DNA from: Nonlabens sp.
Lineage (GTDB): Bacteria > Bacteroidota > Bacteroidia > Flavobacteriales > Flavobacteriaceae
Direction: 5' to 3'
DNA: 64,000 bases
Assembly (NCBI GenBank): GCA_020630715.1
Contig: JAHDIQ010000007.1
Span: forward strand, 79,233-143,232
Positions 41,939 to 50,251 of this stretch are shown here, piece after piece. Position 1 is the first letter of the stretch. Each line of letters starts with the position of its first letter. The notes under the pieces are model-generated. The model had not been told where the DNA came from and made no database searches. It was given only the letters and a program-made list of their open reading frames with translations. The translations under genes and the position numbers were made by a program.

Positions 41939-42754
41939 ATGAAAACTGGAATTATCATCCCTTGTTACAATGAAGAAAAACGATTAAATCAAGAAGCTTT
42001 TATTTCTTTCATTCATGAAAATGAAGATTACCATTTATGTTTTGTAAATGATGGAAGTAAAGATAAAACACTAGATGTTCTTTATAACATGAAAGATCAA
42101 GCGCCGGATTCTATAAGCGTTATAGATGTAAAAAAGAATTCTGGAAAAGCTACAGCTGTTAGAGCTGGAGCACGTTTTTTATACAGTCAGTCTCATATTT
42201 CTAATATAGGATTTATGGATGCAGATTTATCTACTGATTTTAGGGATTTTAAAGATTTAGTAAAGACCCTAAAACAAGAAGATAAACTTATGGTTTTTGG
42301 CTCTAGAAATTCGGGTGGTAGTAGTAAGATAGAACGGGACTTTATGAGAAACGTTCTATCTAAATTTATCAAGCAATTTATCTTACTAATTATAGGAATG
42401 CCTATTAGAGACACTCAATGTGGAGCAAAAATTTTTAGTAGGGAAATTATTCCTGTAGTTTATCAGGACGCTTTTTTAAGTAAATGGTTATTTGATGTAG
42501 AAATATTCTTGAGACTTAAAAAGCACCTAGGAGTATCTTATGTGATGAGTAGAATAACAGAACAACCATTGATGAGATGGGTTCATGTGGATGATTCAAA
42601 ATTAGGAACTAAAGATGCTATAGTGATACCAGTGAAGCTAGCTCAAATTTGGATGAGTTATAATGTGCTAAACATTAATACTGTTCAAAGTTACAACTAC
42701 GGTGGTGTATTTGAATTGAACCCAACAACTACTGAATTCTCTATCGCATCATAA
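41939..42754 (+). CDS. Glycosyltransferase family 2 (dolichyl-phosphate-sugar synthase-like)
   Basis: GT-A fold transferase of 271 residues. Nucleotide-sugar site IIIPCYNEEKRL (about 5-16), CFVNDGSKDKT (about 34-44), the metal-binding DAD in GFMDADLST (about 88-96), and the acceptor-side MPIRDTQCGAKIF with W-L-F-D-V-E-I. This pattern belongs to the dolichyl-/polyprenyl-phosphate glucose or mannose synthase branch. No C-terminal membrane helices follow, so it is soluble or peripheral. It is cotranscribed with manA (29-bp gap), which points to a mannose-type donor. Confidence 0.9.
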   Translation: MKTGIIIPCYNEEKRLNQEAFISFIHENEDYHLCFVNDGSKDKTLDVLYNMKDQAPDSISVIDVKKNSGKATAVRAGARFLYSQSHISNIGFMDADLSTDFRDFKDLVKTLKQEDKLMVFGSRNSGGSSKIERDFMRNVLSKFIKQFILLIIGMPIRDTQCGAKIFSREIIPVVYQDAFLSKWLFDVEIFLRLKKHLGVSYVMSRITEQPLMRWVHVDDSKLGTKDAIVIPVKLAQIWMSYNVLNINTVQSYNYGGVFELNPTTTEFSIAS

Positions 42755-42783
42755 AACTTTACTTACTTTAAAATCTCAATATC

Positions 42784-43752
42784 ATGAATGCATATCCTAT
42801 AAAATTTGAGCCTATTCTTCAAGAAAAAATCTGGGGTGGATCAAAGCTAAAGAACCTTTTAAACAAAAAATCTACTAGTGATTCTATAGGGGAAAGCTGG
42901 GAAATATCTGGTGTAGAGGGAAACATATCTGTAGTAAACAATGGAACCTACAAAGGTTGTAGTATCACCGATTTAATTAAAGATCATAAAGAAGACTTTT
43001 TAGGTAGTAATAATTATAAGCAGTACGGTAATGAGTTTCCGCTATTGATTAAATACCTTGATGCAAACACAAATCTTTCTGTACAGGTGCATCCAGATGA
43101 TGAGATGGCAAAGGCAGAGCACAACTCTTTTGGTAAAACTGAAATGTGGTACATCATGGATCGAGAAGACGATGCAACTATTATTAACGGTTTCAAAAAT
43201 GATAAAGTAACTACGAATTCTTTAAGAGCAATCACCAAAGACAATGTGGACCAAATCTTGAATCAACAAAAGGTTGAAAAAGGAGAAGCCTATTTTATTC
43301 CAGCTGGTAAAGTACATGCCATAGGCGCCGGCGTTCTTGCTGCAGAGATACAGCAAACATCAGATATTACCTATAGAGTTTATGATTGGGATCGAGTGGA
43401 TGTATCAGGAAATGGAAGAGAATTACATCTAGAACAATCCATAAAAGCTGTAAAAAGAGATGAAACTACAGCAAATAAATCAACAACTAACAATTCAAAC
43501 AGCGATTCTAAAGTTCTAGCCAGTTGCGTTTACTTTACATCCACAGTAATGGATCTAGATCAACCTATGTCTGTAGATTATAGTTCTAAAGATTCTTTTG
43601 TGATTTATATGTGTGTGGAAGGTTCTTTTGAAATATCCATTAATGATTATAAAGAAAAAGTAGAATTAGGAGAAACCATTCTCATTCCTGCAAATACTCA
43701 ACACGTGTTTCTAGATACACAAGCTGCTAAAATTATAGAGGTTTATATCTAA
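42784..43752 (+). CDS. manA: Mannose-6-phosphate isomerase, class I
   Basis: Zn-dependent isomerase that interconverts fructose-6-phosphate and mannose-6-phosphate, feeding GDP-mannose. At 322 residues it is of the short Bacillus-like class I type. Zinc ligands are in LSVQVHPDDE (about 98-107) and in FGKTEMWYI (about 117-125); the active-site loop GEAYFIPAGKVHAIG (about 168-182) and the QQTSDITYRVYDW segment are intact. A C-terminal cupin-like domain ends ILIPANTQHVFLD. Operon with the GT2 gene argues that mannose is a building block of the locus polymer. Confidence 0.95.
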   Translation: MNAYPIKFEPILQEKIWGGSKLKNLLNKKSTSDSIGESWEISGVEGNISVVNNGTYKGCSITDLIKDHKEDFLGSNNYKQYGNEFPLLIKYLDANTNLSVQVHPDDEMAKAEHNSFGKTEMWYIMDREDDATIINGFKNDKVTTNSLRAITKDNVDQILNQQKVEKGEAYFIPAGKVHAIGAGVLAAEIQQTSDITYRVYDWDRVDVSGNGRELHLEQSIKAVKRDETTANKSTTNNSNSDSKVLASCVYFTSTVMDLDQPMSVDYSSKDSFVIYMCVEGSFEISINDYKEKVELGETILIPANTQHVFLDTQAAKIIEVYI

Positions 43753-43794
43753 ATTATCCTTTTAAGAAAGGTATCCTAAGGATGTTTATTAAAA

Positions 43795-44463
43795 TCAAAT
43801 GGCAAAAGCTAAAACAGCACCTAGTATCATCACAACAATCTTTGCTAGATTGAATTTATGTGCTTCACTAGATTCTAATATAAGAGTCGTAGATACATGA
43901 AGCACAATTCCAGCAACAATCGCTTTTATAGGTGTCATGTAAGACGAAAAGAAATCCAGTTCACCAGCGAGGATACTACCTAGAGGTGACATCACAGCAA
44001 AAACTAGTATGATCAAAACTGCTCTCCATATCGCAGTTTTACTATTGATTAAGAAACTAGCAAAAATAAAAGCAATCGGTATTTTATGTATCGCAATACC
44101 GTAAACCATTCCGGTATCACCTTGTAATGGCATTCCTTCTAGTAGTGAGTGCAAGCACAAACTAGCAAATAATAAATAAGGGAAATTACGAGCCTCTTTA
44201 TGGATATGTAGGTGGCCATGTTCAGCTCCTTTTGAGAAAAACTCTAGAATAATCTGTATAAAAACACCACCTATTAAAAACATACTGACGTGGTGATCGC
44301 CACTTTCAAAAATCTCTGGCAAAAACTCATGGGCAACACTACTCAATAAAAACGCACCAGAAAATGCTAGTAACAATTTGATGCGTCCAGCATGAGGCGT
44401 TTTAATAAGCCACGCTGTTCCTGCACCTAAAAAGACTGCTATAAATGGAAGAAGTAGATTCAA
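43795..44463 (-). CDS. ZIP family metal transporter
   Basis: Inner-membrane metal(II) importer of 222 residues with about seven or eight helices. The metal-binding helices carry LCLHSLLEGMPL (HxxxE, about 102-113) and AIHKIPIAF (about 128-136), and the variable loop is His-rich (AEHGHLHIHKEA, about 78-89). Zinc or iron is the likely substrate. Convergent with manA and co-oriented with the downstream-reading methyltransferase at 44515. Confidence 0.92.
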   Translation of the reverse strand: MNLLLPFIAVFLGAGTAWLIKTPHAGRIKLLLAFSGAFLLSSVAHEFLPEIFESGDHHVSMFLIGGVFIQIILEFFSKGAEHGHLHIHKEARNFPYLLFASLCLHSLLEGMPLQGDTGMVYGIAIHKIPIAFIFASFLINSKTAIWRAVLIILVFAVMSPLGSILAGELDFFSSYMTPIKAIVAGIVLHVSTTLILESSEAHKFNLAKIVVMILGAVLAFAI

Positions 44464-44514
44464 TGAATGGATGAATTAAGTGGTAAAAATACTATTTTAA
44501 GTATTAGTCAAAAT

Positions 44515-45309
44515 TTATTTTCTCACAATCATGATGAGTCGCTCACTGGTCGATTCATTGTAATCGTTGAGGTGATAATCACCATATACATCGATGAGTT
44601 CTAATCCTGCAACATTGAAATATGCTGTAAAATCTGTCAAGGTTAATGCACTCACACGTTCTGTAAAATGGTAGTTGTGATCGTTATCGTTAAAATAGAT
44701 ATCCTTATAAATATGTCCGTTTTCATAACGACGCTTTTGGGTAAAGGTGATTCCTTCCTCTGTTTTTGTGTTTTCTGGAACTAGGTTTTCAATCACATAA
44801 GGTGCGTTCATAAAATCAATCACGGCATAAGCACCATCTTTTAAGTTGGCTTTTATGGCATGAATGGTTTGCTGATTATCCGCTGGATCATCAAAGTAAC
44901 CAAAACTTGTAAATAGGTTAAATACCGCGTCAAATTGGACGTCGTAAGGTTGAGTCATGTTATGCACTTGAAAGTGTAGCCGTGATGCATCTAATGGCAA
45001 TAGGTTTTCGGCCAGTTGATGGTCCATTTCTGGTAGGATGTTTTGTCGTAATTGCGCTTTCGCGAAAGCGATACTACTAGGACTTAAATCCACACCAGTA
45101 ACCTGATAGCCTAGTCTATTCAAATACATACTATGGCGACCACGTCCACAAGCCAAATCCATGATGTGAGCGTCTTTAGAAAGTTCTAAACGCTGTGTGA
45201 GGCGTCGCATAAAATTTCCCGCTTCCTGATAATCGCGATCTCTGTATAAAATATGGTAGTATGGCGTGTCAAACCAACTGGCATACCACTGTGCAGTTTC
45301 TGTAGTCAT
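44515..45309 (-). CDS. Class I SAM-dependent methyltransferase
   Basis: Soluble methyltransferase. The SAM site IMDLACGRGRHSMYLNRLGY (about 47-66 from this start) and the D in VTGVDLSP are clear; FTSFGYF and VIDFMN follow the usual class I order. Substrate unknown. I start at ATG 45309 (MTTETAQWYASWFD); the longer frame to 45360 would run into the divergent gene at 45352 and past its promoter, and has implausible N-terminal sequence. The palindrome at 45055-45070 encodes IAFAKAQ in the helix after the SAM loop. Confidence 0.9.
   Translation of the reverse strand: MTTETAQWYASWFDTPYYHILYRDRDYQEAGNFMRRLTQRLELSKDAHIMDLACGRGRHSMYLNRLGYQVTGVDLSPSSIAFAKAQLRQNILPEMDHQLAENLLPLDASRLHFQVHNMTQPYDVQFDAVFNLFTSFGYFDDPADNQQTIHAIKANLKDGAYAVIDFMNAPYVIENLVPENTKTEEGITFTQKRRYENGHIYKDIYFNDNDHNYHFTERVSALTLTDFTAYFNVAGLELIDVYGDYHLNDYNESTSERLIMIVRK
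45055..45070. repeat. Dispersed palindrome, copy 13 (in methyltransferase gene, AFAKA)
   Basis: Exact CGCTTTCGCGAAAGCG, read on the minus strand as IAFAKAQ. Confidence 0.95.
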
Positions 45310-45324
45310 GGGACAAAAATAGCT

Positions 45325-45332
45325 TAATTTTG
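45325..45332 (+). promoter_or_regulatory. -7 element for the THUMP methyltransferase gene
   Basis: TAATTTTG matches TAnnTTTG exactly, 20 bp upstream of the ATG at 45352. No clear TTTG 19 bp upstream. Confidence 0.5.
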
Positions 45333-45351
45333 CAGCTCTAATCTGTGAACG

Positions 45352-46509
45352 ATGTCCCAAAGTTTTAAAATGATTGCCAAAACGCTTTTTGGCCTAGAAG
45401 AAGTCCTCGAGAAAGAGTTGCGTAATCTAGGTGCCATGCGCATTAAACGTGGTGTGCGTATGGTGAGTTTTGAAGGTGATTTAGGTTTTATGTATAAGGC
45501 AAATATGATGTTGCGTACTGCAATTAGAATCCTAGTGCCTATTCATTCTTTTAGGGCAAAAAATGAAGTTGATTTATACGACGGAATTTATCAAATGGAC
45601 TGGTCTAAACATCTTACACCGCACGATACTATTGCCGTGCATGGTACGATAGCTTCACAGTATTTTAATCACAGTCAGTATGTAGCCTTAAAAACTAAGG
45701 ATGCGATTGTAGATCAAATAAGAGATAAAACAGGACGACGACCAGATGTAGATACACGACATCCTGACTTGCGTATTAGCGTTCACATTAATGATCAGAC
45801 TGTAGATGTATCACTAGATTCTAGTGGTGAACCACTATATAAACGAGGCTATAGAGATAAAACTAATATTGCACCTATTAATGAAGCGCTAGCGGCAGGA
45901 TTAATACTGCTAAGCGATTGGGATCAACGTTCACAATTTATAGATCCTATGTGCGGTAGTGGAACGATTGCCATAGAAGCGGCGATGATTGCGGCAAATA
46001 TTGCTCCTAATTTGAATAGACCAGAATTCGGCTTTGAGAAATGGCCTAATTATGACAATGTACTGTTTGAGCAAATTCAAGAAAGCGTACTGAAAAAAAT
46101 GCGCGAGTTTGAAGGTCCTATTATCGCTCGCGATGCAGATGGTTACACGGTGGAAAAAGCCAAAGAGAATATTAAAAATGCTAACCTTTCTGATTTTATC
46201 ACGGTAGAGAAAGGTGATTTCTTTAGAGATCATCAAAGTGCGCAGGCGTTCCTGATGTTTAATCCGCCGTATGATGAGCGTATAGAAGTAGATACCGAAG
46301 TTTTTTATAAGAATATAGGTGATGCCTTAAAGCAACGCTATGCTGGTTCTACAGCATGGATGATTACTGGAAATTTAGAAGCTTTAAAATATGTAGGATT
46401 ACGTCCTTCCCGTAAAATTAAATTGTTTAATGGTAAGTTAGAGGCTCGTTTTGTCAAGTATGAGATGTATCGTGGTACTAAGAAATTGCACAAGCTGTCT
46501 GTGGATTAG
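45352..46509 (+). CDS. THUMP-domain RNA methyltransferase (RlmL N-terminal-like)
   Basis: Class I SAM-dependent RNA guanine-N2 methyltransferase of 385 residues. N-terminal ferredoxin-like plus THUMP region (about 1-160, KTLFGLEEVLEKELRNLGA) recognises the RNA. The catalytic domain has DPMCGSGTIAIEAAMIA (about 198-214) and the N-P-P-Y catalytic motif in MFNPPYDER (about 302-310). It corresponds to the N-terminal half of E. coli RlmL, so 23S rRNA m2G2445 is the probable target. Stand-alone gene; promoter overlaps the divergent gene's 5' end. Confidence 0.92.
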   Translation: MSQSFKMIAKTLFGLEEVLEKELRNLGAMRIKRGVRMVSFEGDLGFMYKANMMLRTAIRILVPIHSFRAKNEVDLYDGIYQMDWSKHLTPHDTIAVHGTIASQYFNHSQYVALKTKDAIVDQIRDKTGRRPDVDTRHPDLRISVHINDQTVDVSLDSSGEPLYKRGYRDKTNIAPINEALAAGLILLSDWDQRSQFIDPMCGSGTIAIEAAMIAANIAPNLNRPEFGFEKWPNYDNVLFEQIQESVLKKMREFEGPIIARDADGYTVEKAKENIKNANLSDFITVEKGDFFRDHQSAQAFLMFNPPYDERIEVDTEVFYKNIGDALKQRYAGSTAWMITGNLEALKYVGLRPSRKIKLFNGKLEARFVKYEMYRGTKKLHKLSVD

Positions 46510-46549
46510 TTTTCAGTTTTCAGTCTCAGTCTCAGTCTCAGTATTCAGT
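46510..46549. repeat. CAG-phased short tandem repeats
   Basis: TTTTCAG x2, then TCTCAG x3 and TATTCAG, directly after the THUMP methyltransferase stop. Related to the arrays at 28-83 and 21900-21969. Within 46510-46884 the only other structure I see is the 54-bp repeat pair. Confidence 0.85.
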
Positions 46550-46580
46550 ACGTAGTTTTGAGTATTTACGAGCCATTTGT

Positions 46581-46710
46581 CATTGCGAGGAGCTTGCGAC
46601 GTGGCAATCTCTCAGAGTAACGGTGAATTGTTAGTTGTTGAGTCTATACAACCGCACATTACGAGGAGCTTGCGACGTGTTAATCTGTCAGAGCAGCGGT
46701 GAATTGTTAG
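46581..46710 (+). repeat. Two 54-bp direct repeats (CATTGCGAGGAGC-type)
   Basis: Copies at 46581-46634 and 46657-46710 differ at six positions. Each begins CATTRCGAGGAGCTTGCGAC. CATTGC and GCAATC in the first copy form an inverted pair. This is a known general style of intergenic repeat in Bacteroidota. Confidence 0.9.
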
Positions 46711-46884
46711 TCTGTTAGTTATAGGCAACTGAGTCTTGTTATTATCAACAAACAAATCATAAATGTCACCTAATCATCCTACAATGGTCCCGTATTTTTA
46801 AAGTTGATACAAACCTGCGATGATCTGGGATTTGATTCCTGATAAAATGTTATATTGTAAGGATATAACAAGTTGCCAGCAATT

Positions 46885-47790
46885 ATGAGACAAACTTCAG
46901 TAATAATATTCATAGCCTTAGCTTTTATAATAAGTTCCTGCGGTCAAAGTAGTTCAGAAACAAATTCAAATGATAATTCCGAATTAGTAAATGTTGTAGG
47001 AACTAAAGTTTCATTTCCAAAATCATCCTTTAAAGCTTCAAAAGGTTTGAGCGGACTTGCGAATGAAAATGATGCAATAATTCTTGTGACAGAATTACTG
47101 AATGATAGTTACCAAAGTCAAGCTAATAATCTAAATAAATCGTTTATTGAGAGAAGTGGCGGAGAAATTTTGGATATTAAACAATATAAATTGGATGGCT
47201 ACAATGCTAAACAATTCATAGTCAAATCGCCAGATAGTTTAAAAATCCGAATGGCACTATTTGGAGATAATAGTTTCTGCACTTTTCTTACGGCAAAACA
47301 TTATTTACACGATGATGAATCAGAAAAAGAAATCGAATATCTTTTAGAAAAGGTGGAATATGACAAAAATATTGTAGTTAATCCGCTTGCGTTATCGCCT
47401 TTTATAATCGACGGTGACTTTAAAGGCTTTAAACATTTCACTAAATCACAAAAAACGCATTTTTACACAAGAGACGGAAACGAAAGGATAAATAAAGAAA
47501 AAGAACCTTCATTGGCAATTGTTTATGGAGTTTTGACTAACAAATCCGAATTAGAGCAGTCATTCAAACAGTTGACTGAATTAAATGATGTAAGTAAGTA
47601 TAAAATTCAGCGGAATGATAATGATGCTTACGAAGGAGTATTTGATCTAGGCAATGGACAAAAAAGATATTTATTACTTTTAGAATATGATTTGAATTTT
47701 ATAATGGTTCGTGGAACAGCGATGAAAGAATATGATAGAACTATTTCCGATTTCAAAAAGTTTGCTAGCCAAATAAAGTGGAAAGAATAA
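46885..47790 (+). CDS. Lipoprotein of unknown function
   Basis: Protein of about 301 residues with a lipoprotein signal (IIFIALAFIISSC, Cys at about 19 from this start). I start at ATG 46885; a TTG at 46873 would add four residues. The mature part looks like two related alpha/beta halves with motifs VSFPKSSFKASKGLSG and IDGDFKGFKHFTKSQKT, each followed by a strand-helix set. I do not recognise a family. Codon composition is AT-richer than the upstream methyltransferase. Confidence 0.7.
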   Translation: MRQTSVIIFIALAFIISSCGQSSSETNSNDNSELVNVVGTKVSFPKSSFKASKGLSGLANENDAIILVTELLNDSYQSQANNLNKSFIERSGGEILDIKQYKLDGYNAKQFIVKSPDSLKIRMALFGDNSFCTFLTAKHYLHDDESEKEIEYLLEKVEYDKNIVVNPLALSPFIIDGDFKGFKHFTKSQKTHFYTRDGNERINKEKEPSLAIVYGVLTNKSELEQSFKQLTELNDVSKYKIQRNDNDAYEGVFDLGNGQKRYLLLLEYDLNFIMVRGTAMKEYDRTISDFKKFASQIKWKE

Positions 47791-47856
47791 CAACTTACAA
47801 CAAAGAACTAAGGCAAAAAACAACAATTTCCTCTATTAATTTGAGACACTATTATC

Positions 47857-48567
47857 CTACGCCTCAACAGCAGCATGATGCTCATTGCGCACATCACTTT
47901 CAATAATACCATCGCGCAGTCTTATGACACGATGCGCATGTGCTGCGATATCTTCTTCATGAGTTACTAGAATTACGGTGTTACCGTTTGCATGAATTTT
48001 ATCAAACAATCCCATAATTTCTACACCAGTTTTAGAATCTAGGTTTCCCGTAGGCTCATCTGCTAGGATGATGGATGGTTTATTTACTAATGCGCGACCT
48101 ACGGCTACACGCTGGCGTTGTCCACCAGAAAGCTGGTTAGGCTGGTGATCCATACGATCTGCCAGACCTACACTTTCTAGGACTTCGCTTGCTCTAGCAA
48201 TACGTTCTTTTTTAGATTTTCCGGCATAGATCATAGGTAATGCTACATTGTCTAGCGCCGTGGTTCTAGGTAGTAAATTAAAGGTCTGGAATACAAAACC
48301 TATTTCTGTATTTCTAATATCTGCTAGTTGATCATCTGATAGGCTAGAAACATCTGTACCATTTAAAAGATAACTTCCCGCAGTAGGCGTGTCTAAACAA
48401 CCTAGTAAATTCATTAAGGTAGATTTACCAGAACCAGATGGTCCCATAAGTGCTACATAATCGCCGCGTTTTACAGTAAGATCTATACCTTTTAGAACTT
48501 TAACAACTTCACTACCTAATTTAAAATTACGTACGATTCCTTTGATGTCGATTACATTTTCACTCAT
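47857..48567 (-). CDS. ABC transporter ATPase, LolD/MacB type
   Basis: Cytoplasmic ATPase of 236 residues. Walker [10 protein letters not shown] (about 42-50), Q-loop [11 protein letters not shown], signature [16 protein letters not shown] (about 145-160), Walker [12 protein letters not shown] and switch [20 protein letters not shown]. The [18 protein letters not shown] stretch is typical of the LolD/MacB/FtsE group, which drives mechanotransmission-type transporters in the envelope. No permease gene is adjacent, so the partner is unknown. Confidence 0.9.
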   Translation of the reverse strand: MSENVIDIKGIVRNFKLGSEVVKVLKGIDLTVKRGDYVALMGPSGSGKSTLMNLLGCLDTPTAGSYLLNGTDVSSLSDDQLADIRNTEIGFVFQTFNLLPRTTALDNVALPMIYAGKSKKERIARASEVLESVGLADRMDHQPNQLSGGQRQRVAVGRALVNKPSIILADEPTGNLDSKTGVEIMGLFDKIHANGNTVILVTHEEDIAAHAHRVIRLRDGIIESDVRNEHHAAVEA

Positions 48568-48594
48568 GGTTGATAGGTTAATGTAGTTATAGGT

Positions 48595-48957
48595 TTAATC
48601 TTCTTTAATTGCTTCAAAAGAAATTTCGGCTATGGCGTTTTCAATAATATCAGTATCTATATACAGTACCATATCTTTCTTAAGTAGTATTTTTTTTATT
48701 TGATTCTTTTTAATGTCAAAAGATTGGATAATGTTTCTTTCTCCTTTCTCAACGCGTACGGTAAACGTATCTACACCTTTATTTTTGACTATCGCATAGC
48801 AATCTTGTCCTAAATATGGGTTAATGGCACCATCCTGTCCAGCTCCTTTACCGCTGATACACATGCTTTGATTAGATTCAAACTCAATGCTGTCCTGTCC
48901 ATAAAGTACACTACTGGATAGAAGTAGCAACCCTAAAAACGCTATTAGTGATTTCAT
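48595..48957 (-). CDS. Small secreted protein of unknown function
   Basis: Protein of 120 residues with a Sec signal peptide (LIAFLGLLLLSSSVLYGQ). The mature domain is short and beta-rich with two Cys (SMCISGKGAGQDG, DCYAIVKN) that could pair. No family recognised. It lies upstream of the ABC ATPase on the same strand, 27 bp apart, so cotranscription is possible. Confidence 0.6.
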   Translation of the reverse strand: MKSLIAFLGLLLLSSSVLYGQDSIEFESNQSMCISGKGAGQDGAINPYLGQDCYAIVKNKGVDTFTVRVEKGERNIIQSFDIKKNQIKKILLKKDMVLYIDTDIIENAIAEISFEAIKED

Positions 48958-49035
48958 AGTTTAAAATATTAATAATAGGACTTAAAATAAAGAAATCAAA
49001 TCCATTAAGAGTAAGACGTTCTAAATACTTTAACG

Positions 49036-49815
49036 TTACATCGTTTTTAAATTGATGTAAAATTGTTCCTGCTGTTGTTCTTTACGCAAGAATAAAAATC
49101 CCCAAAAAAACCCGTCAATACTAGCCGTTACTCTTTCATGCTGTTGTAAGGTCTTCCATGCACGAGTCATATCTGGTGACCAATAAATATCATCAAGGAT
49201 AAAAACGGTATGATCATGTGAAAAGGGCAGTAGCCGTTCAAAATAATTCATAGTAGCCATACCATCATGATGACCGTCTATGAAAATAAGGTCGTAACTA
49301 GGATTTAATCTTGATAAATCATCATCAATATATCTTTGAAAAATATTGTGGATTAATTGGATGTTTTCAAAAGAGGTTAATCGTGATTTAGTGCTTTCAT
49401 AAACTGCTCGTGATGCTTCTATGCTGGTAACTTGAGCGCCAGATAACGCGATAGCTTGTGTTCCTATGCCCAGCGATGTTCCTAGTTCAAGAACCTTTTC
49501 TACCTTAAAATAATGACAGATGCGATATAGCAGTAAACTTCTTTTTAAAGGTGTGCTATTGTGCTTTAATATTTCAGAAACTTTACGTGTATCAGTTTTA
49601 AACTTGTGGCTTCCCGCACCGTAATCTTCAATGGTGATGGTAGTGTGGTTGTTTTTTACGCTTTCGCGAAAGCGTATGATTTCATCCTCAATACTTTTAT
49701 CCTGACTGCCATAAATAGCCTCATGCTGGAATTGAAATATAAATGGCGAATGAATCCCATGCAAGTGAAATGACTTACAACGATGAATGATAAAATTTTT
49801 AATCTGATGAATCAC
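49036..49815 (-). CDS. SAM-dependent methyltransferase-like protein
   Basis: Protein of 259 residues with a class I methyltransferase domain: SAM site VLELGTSLGIGTQAIA (about 113-128), acidic loop SIEASRAVYE and DLIFIDGHHDGMATMNYFE, ending in FILDDIYWSPDM. The N-terminal HCKSFHLHGIHSPFIF type segment is shared with related flavobacterial proteins, as far as I recall. Substrate unknown. It follows yidD with a 9-bp gap. The palindrome at 49659-49674 is read as IRFRESV near residue 50. Confidence 0.85.
   Translation of the reverse strand: MIHQIKNFIIHRCKSFHLHGIHSPFIFQFQHEAIYGSQDKSIEDEIIRFRESVKNNHTTITIEDYGAGSHKFKTDTRKVSEILKHNSTPLKRSLLLYRICHYFKVEKVLELGTSLGIGTQAIALSGAQVTSIEASRAVYESTKSRLTSFENIQLIHNIFQRYIDDDLSRLNPSYDLIFIDGHHDGMATMNYFERLLPFSHDHTVFILDDIYWSPDMTRAWKTLQQHERVTASIDGFFWGFLFLRKEQQQEQFYINLKTM
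49659..49674. repeat. Dispersed palindrome, copy 14 (in methyltransferase-like gene, RFRES)
   Basis: Exact CGCTTTCGCGAAAGCG, read on the minus strand as IRFRESV. Confidence 0.95.
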
Positions 49816-49824
49816 AATAAAGTG

Positions 49825-50046
49825 TTAGGGAACTGGATCATAACCACTGCCGCCCCAAGGATGACAGTTAAAAATACGTTTTATGGACAGCCAGCCACCT
49901 TTAAAAGCTCCATGTTTTTGAAGTGCTTCTACCGTATAATGAGAGCACGTAGGACTGTATCTACAACTAGCTGGCGTAAACGGCGAGATTGCGATTTGAT
50001 AAAATCGCACCAGCCATAGTAACGGATATGCTAGTATTTTTTTCAT
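49825..50046 (-). CDS. yidD: Membrane protein insertion efficiency factor YidD
   Basis: Protein of 73 residues, the normal YidD length. It has an amphipathic N-terminal helix ([17 protein letters not shown]) and the conserved Cys-rich core [15 protein letters not shown], then [24 protein letters not shown]. It assists YidC-mediated insertion at the inner membrane. In many genomes it sits with rnpA/yidC; here it is upstream of a methyltransferase-like gene, a common flavobacterial displacement. The (CTTAAA)7 array lies upstream. Confidence 0.96.
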   Translation of the reverse strand: MKKILAYPLLWLVRFYQIAISPFTPASCRYSPTCSHYTVEALQKHGAFKGGWLSIKRIFNCHPWGGSGYDPVP

Positions 50047-50180
50047 TGATCGGTTATCGGTTAATGGTTCTCAGTGGTTTATTTAGCTTTCTATCCAGTT
50101 GATGTGTCGAGCTTGCTATAGTAAATGGGAAAAGTTTGATCTTCTTAATATGCGATAGTCTTGAGAATGTTGCTATTTTC

Positions 50181-50222
50181 CTTAAACTTAAACTTAAACT
50201 TAAACTTAAACTTAAACTTAAA
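50181..50222. repeat. Hexamer array (CTTAAA)7
   Basis: Seven perfect CTTAAA units then CTTAAT, between cysS and yidD (both minus strand). Same unit length and copy number as (AAAATC)7 at 22174. Confidence 0.95.
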
Positions 50223-50251
50223 CTTAATACTTTGTACTCAATACTTCAACC

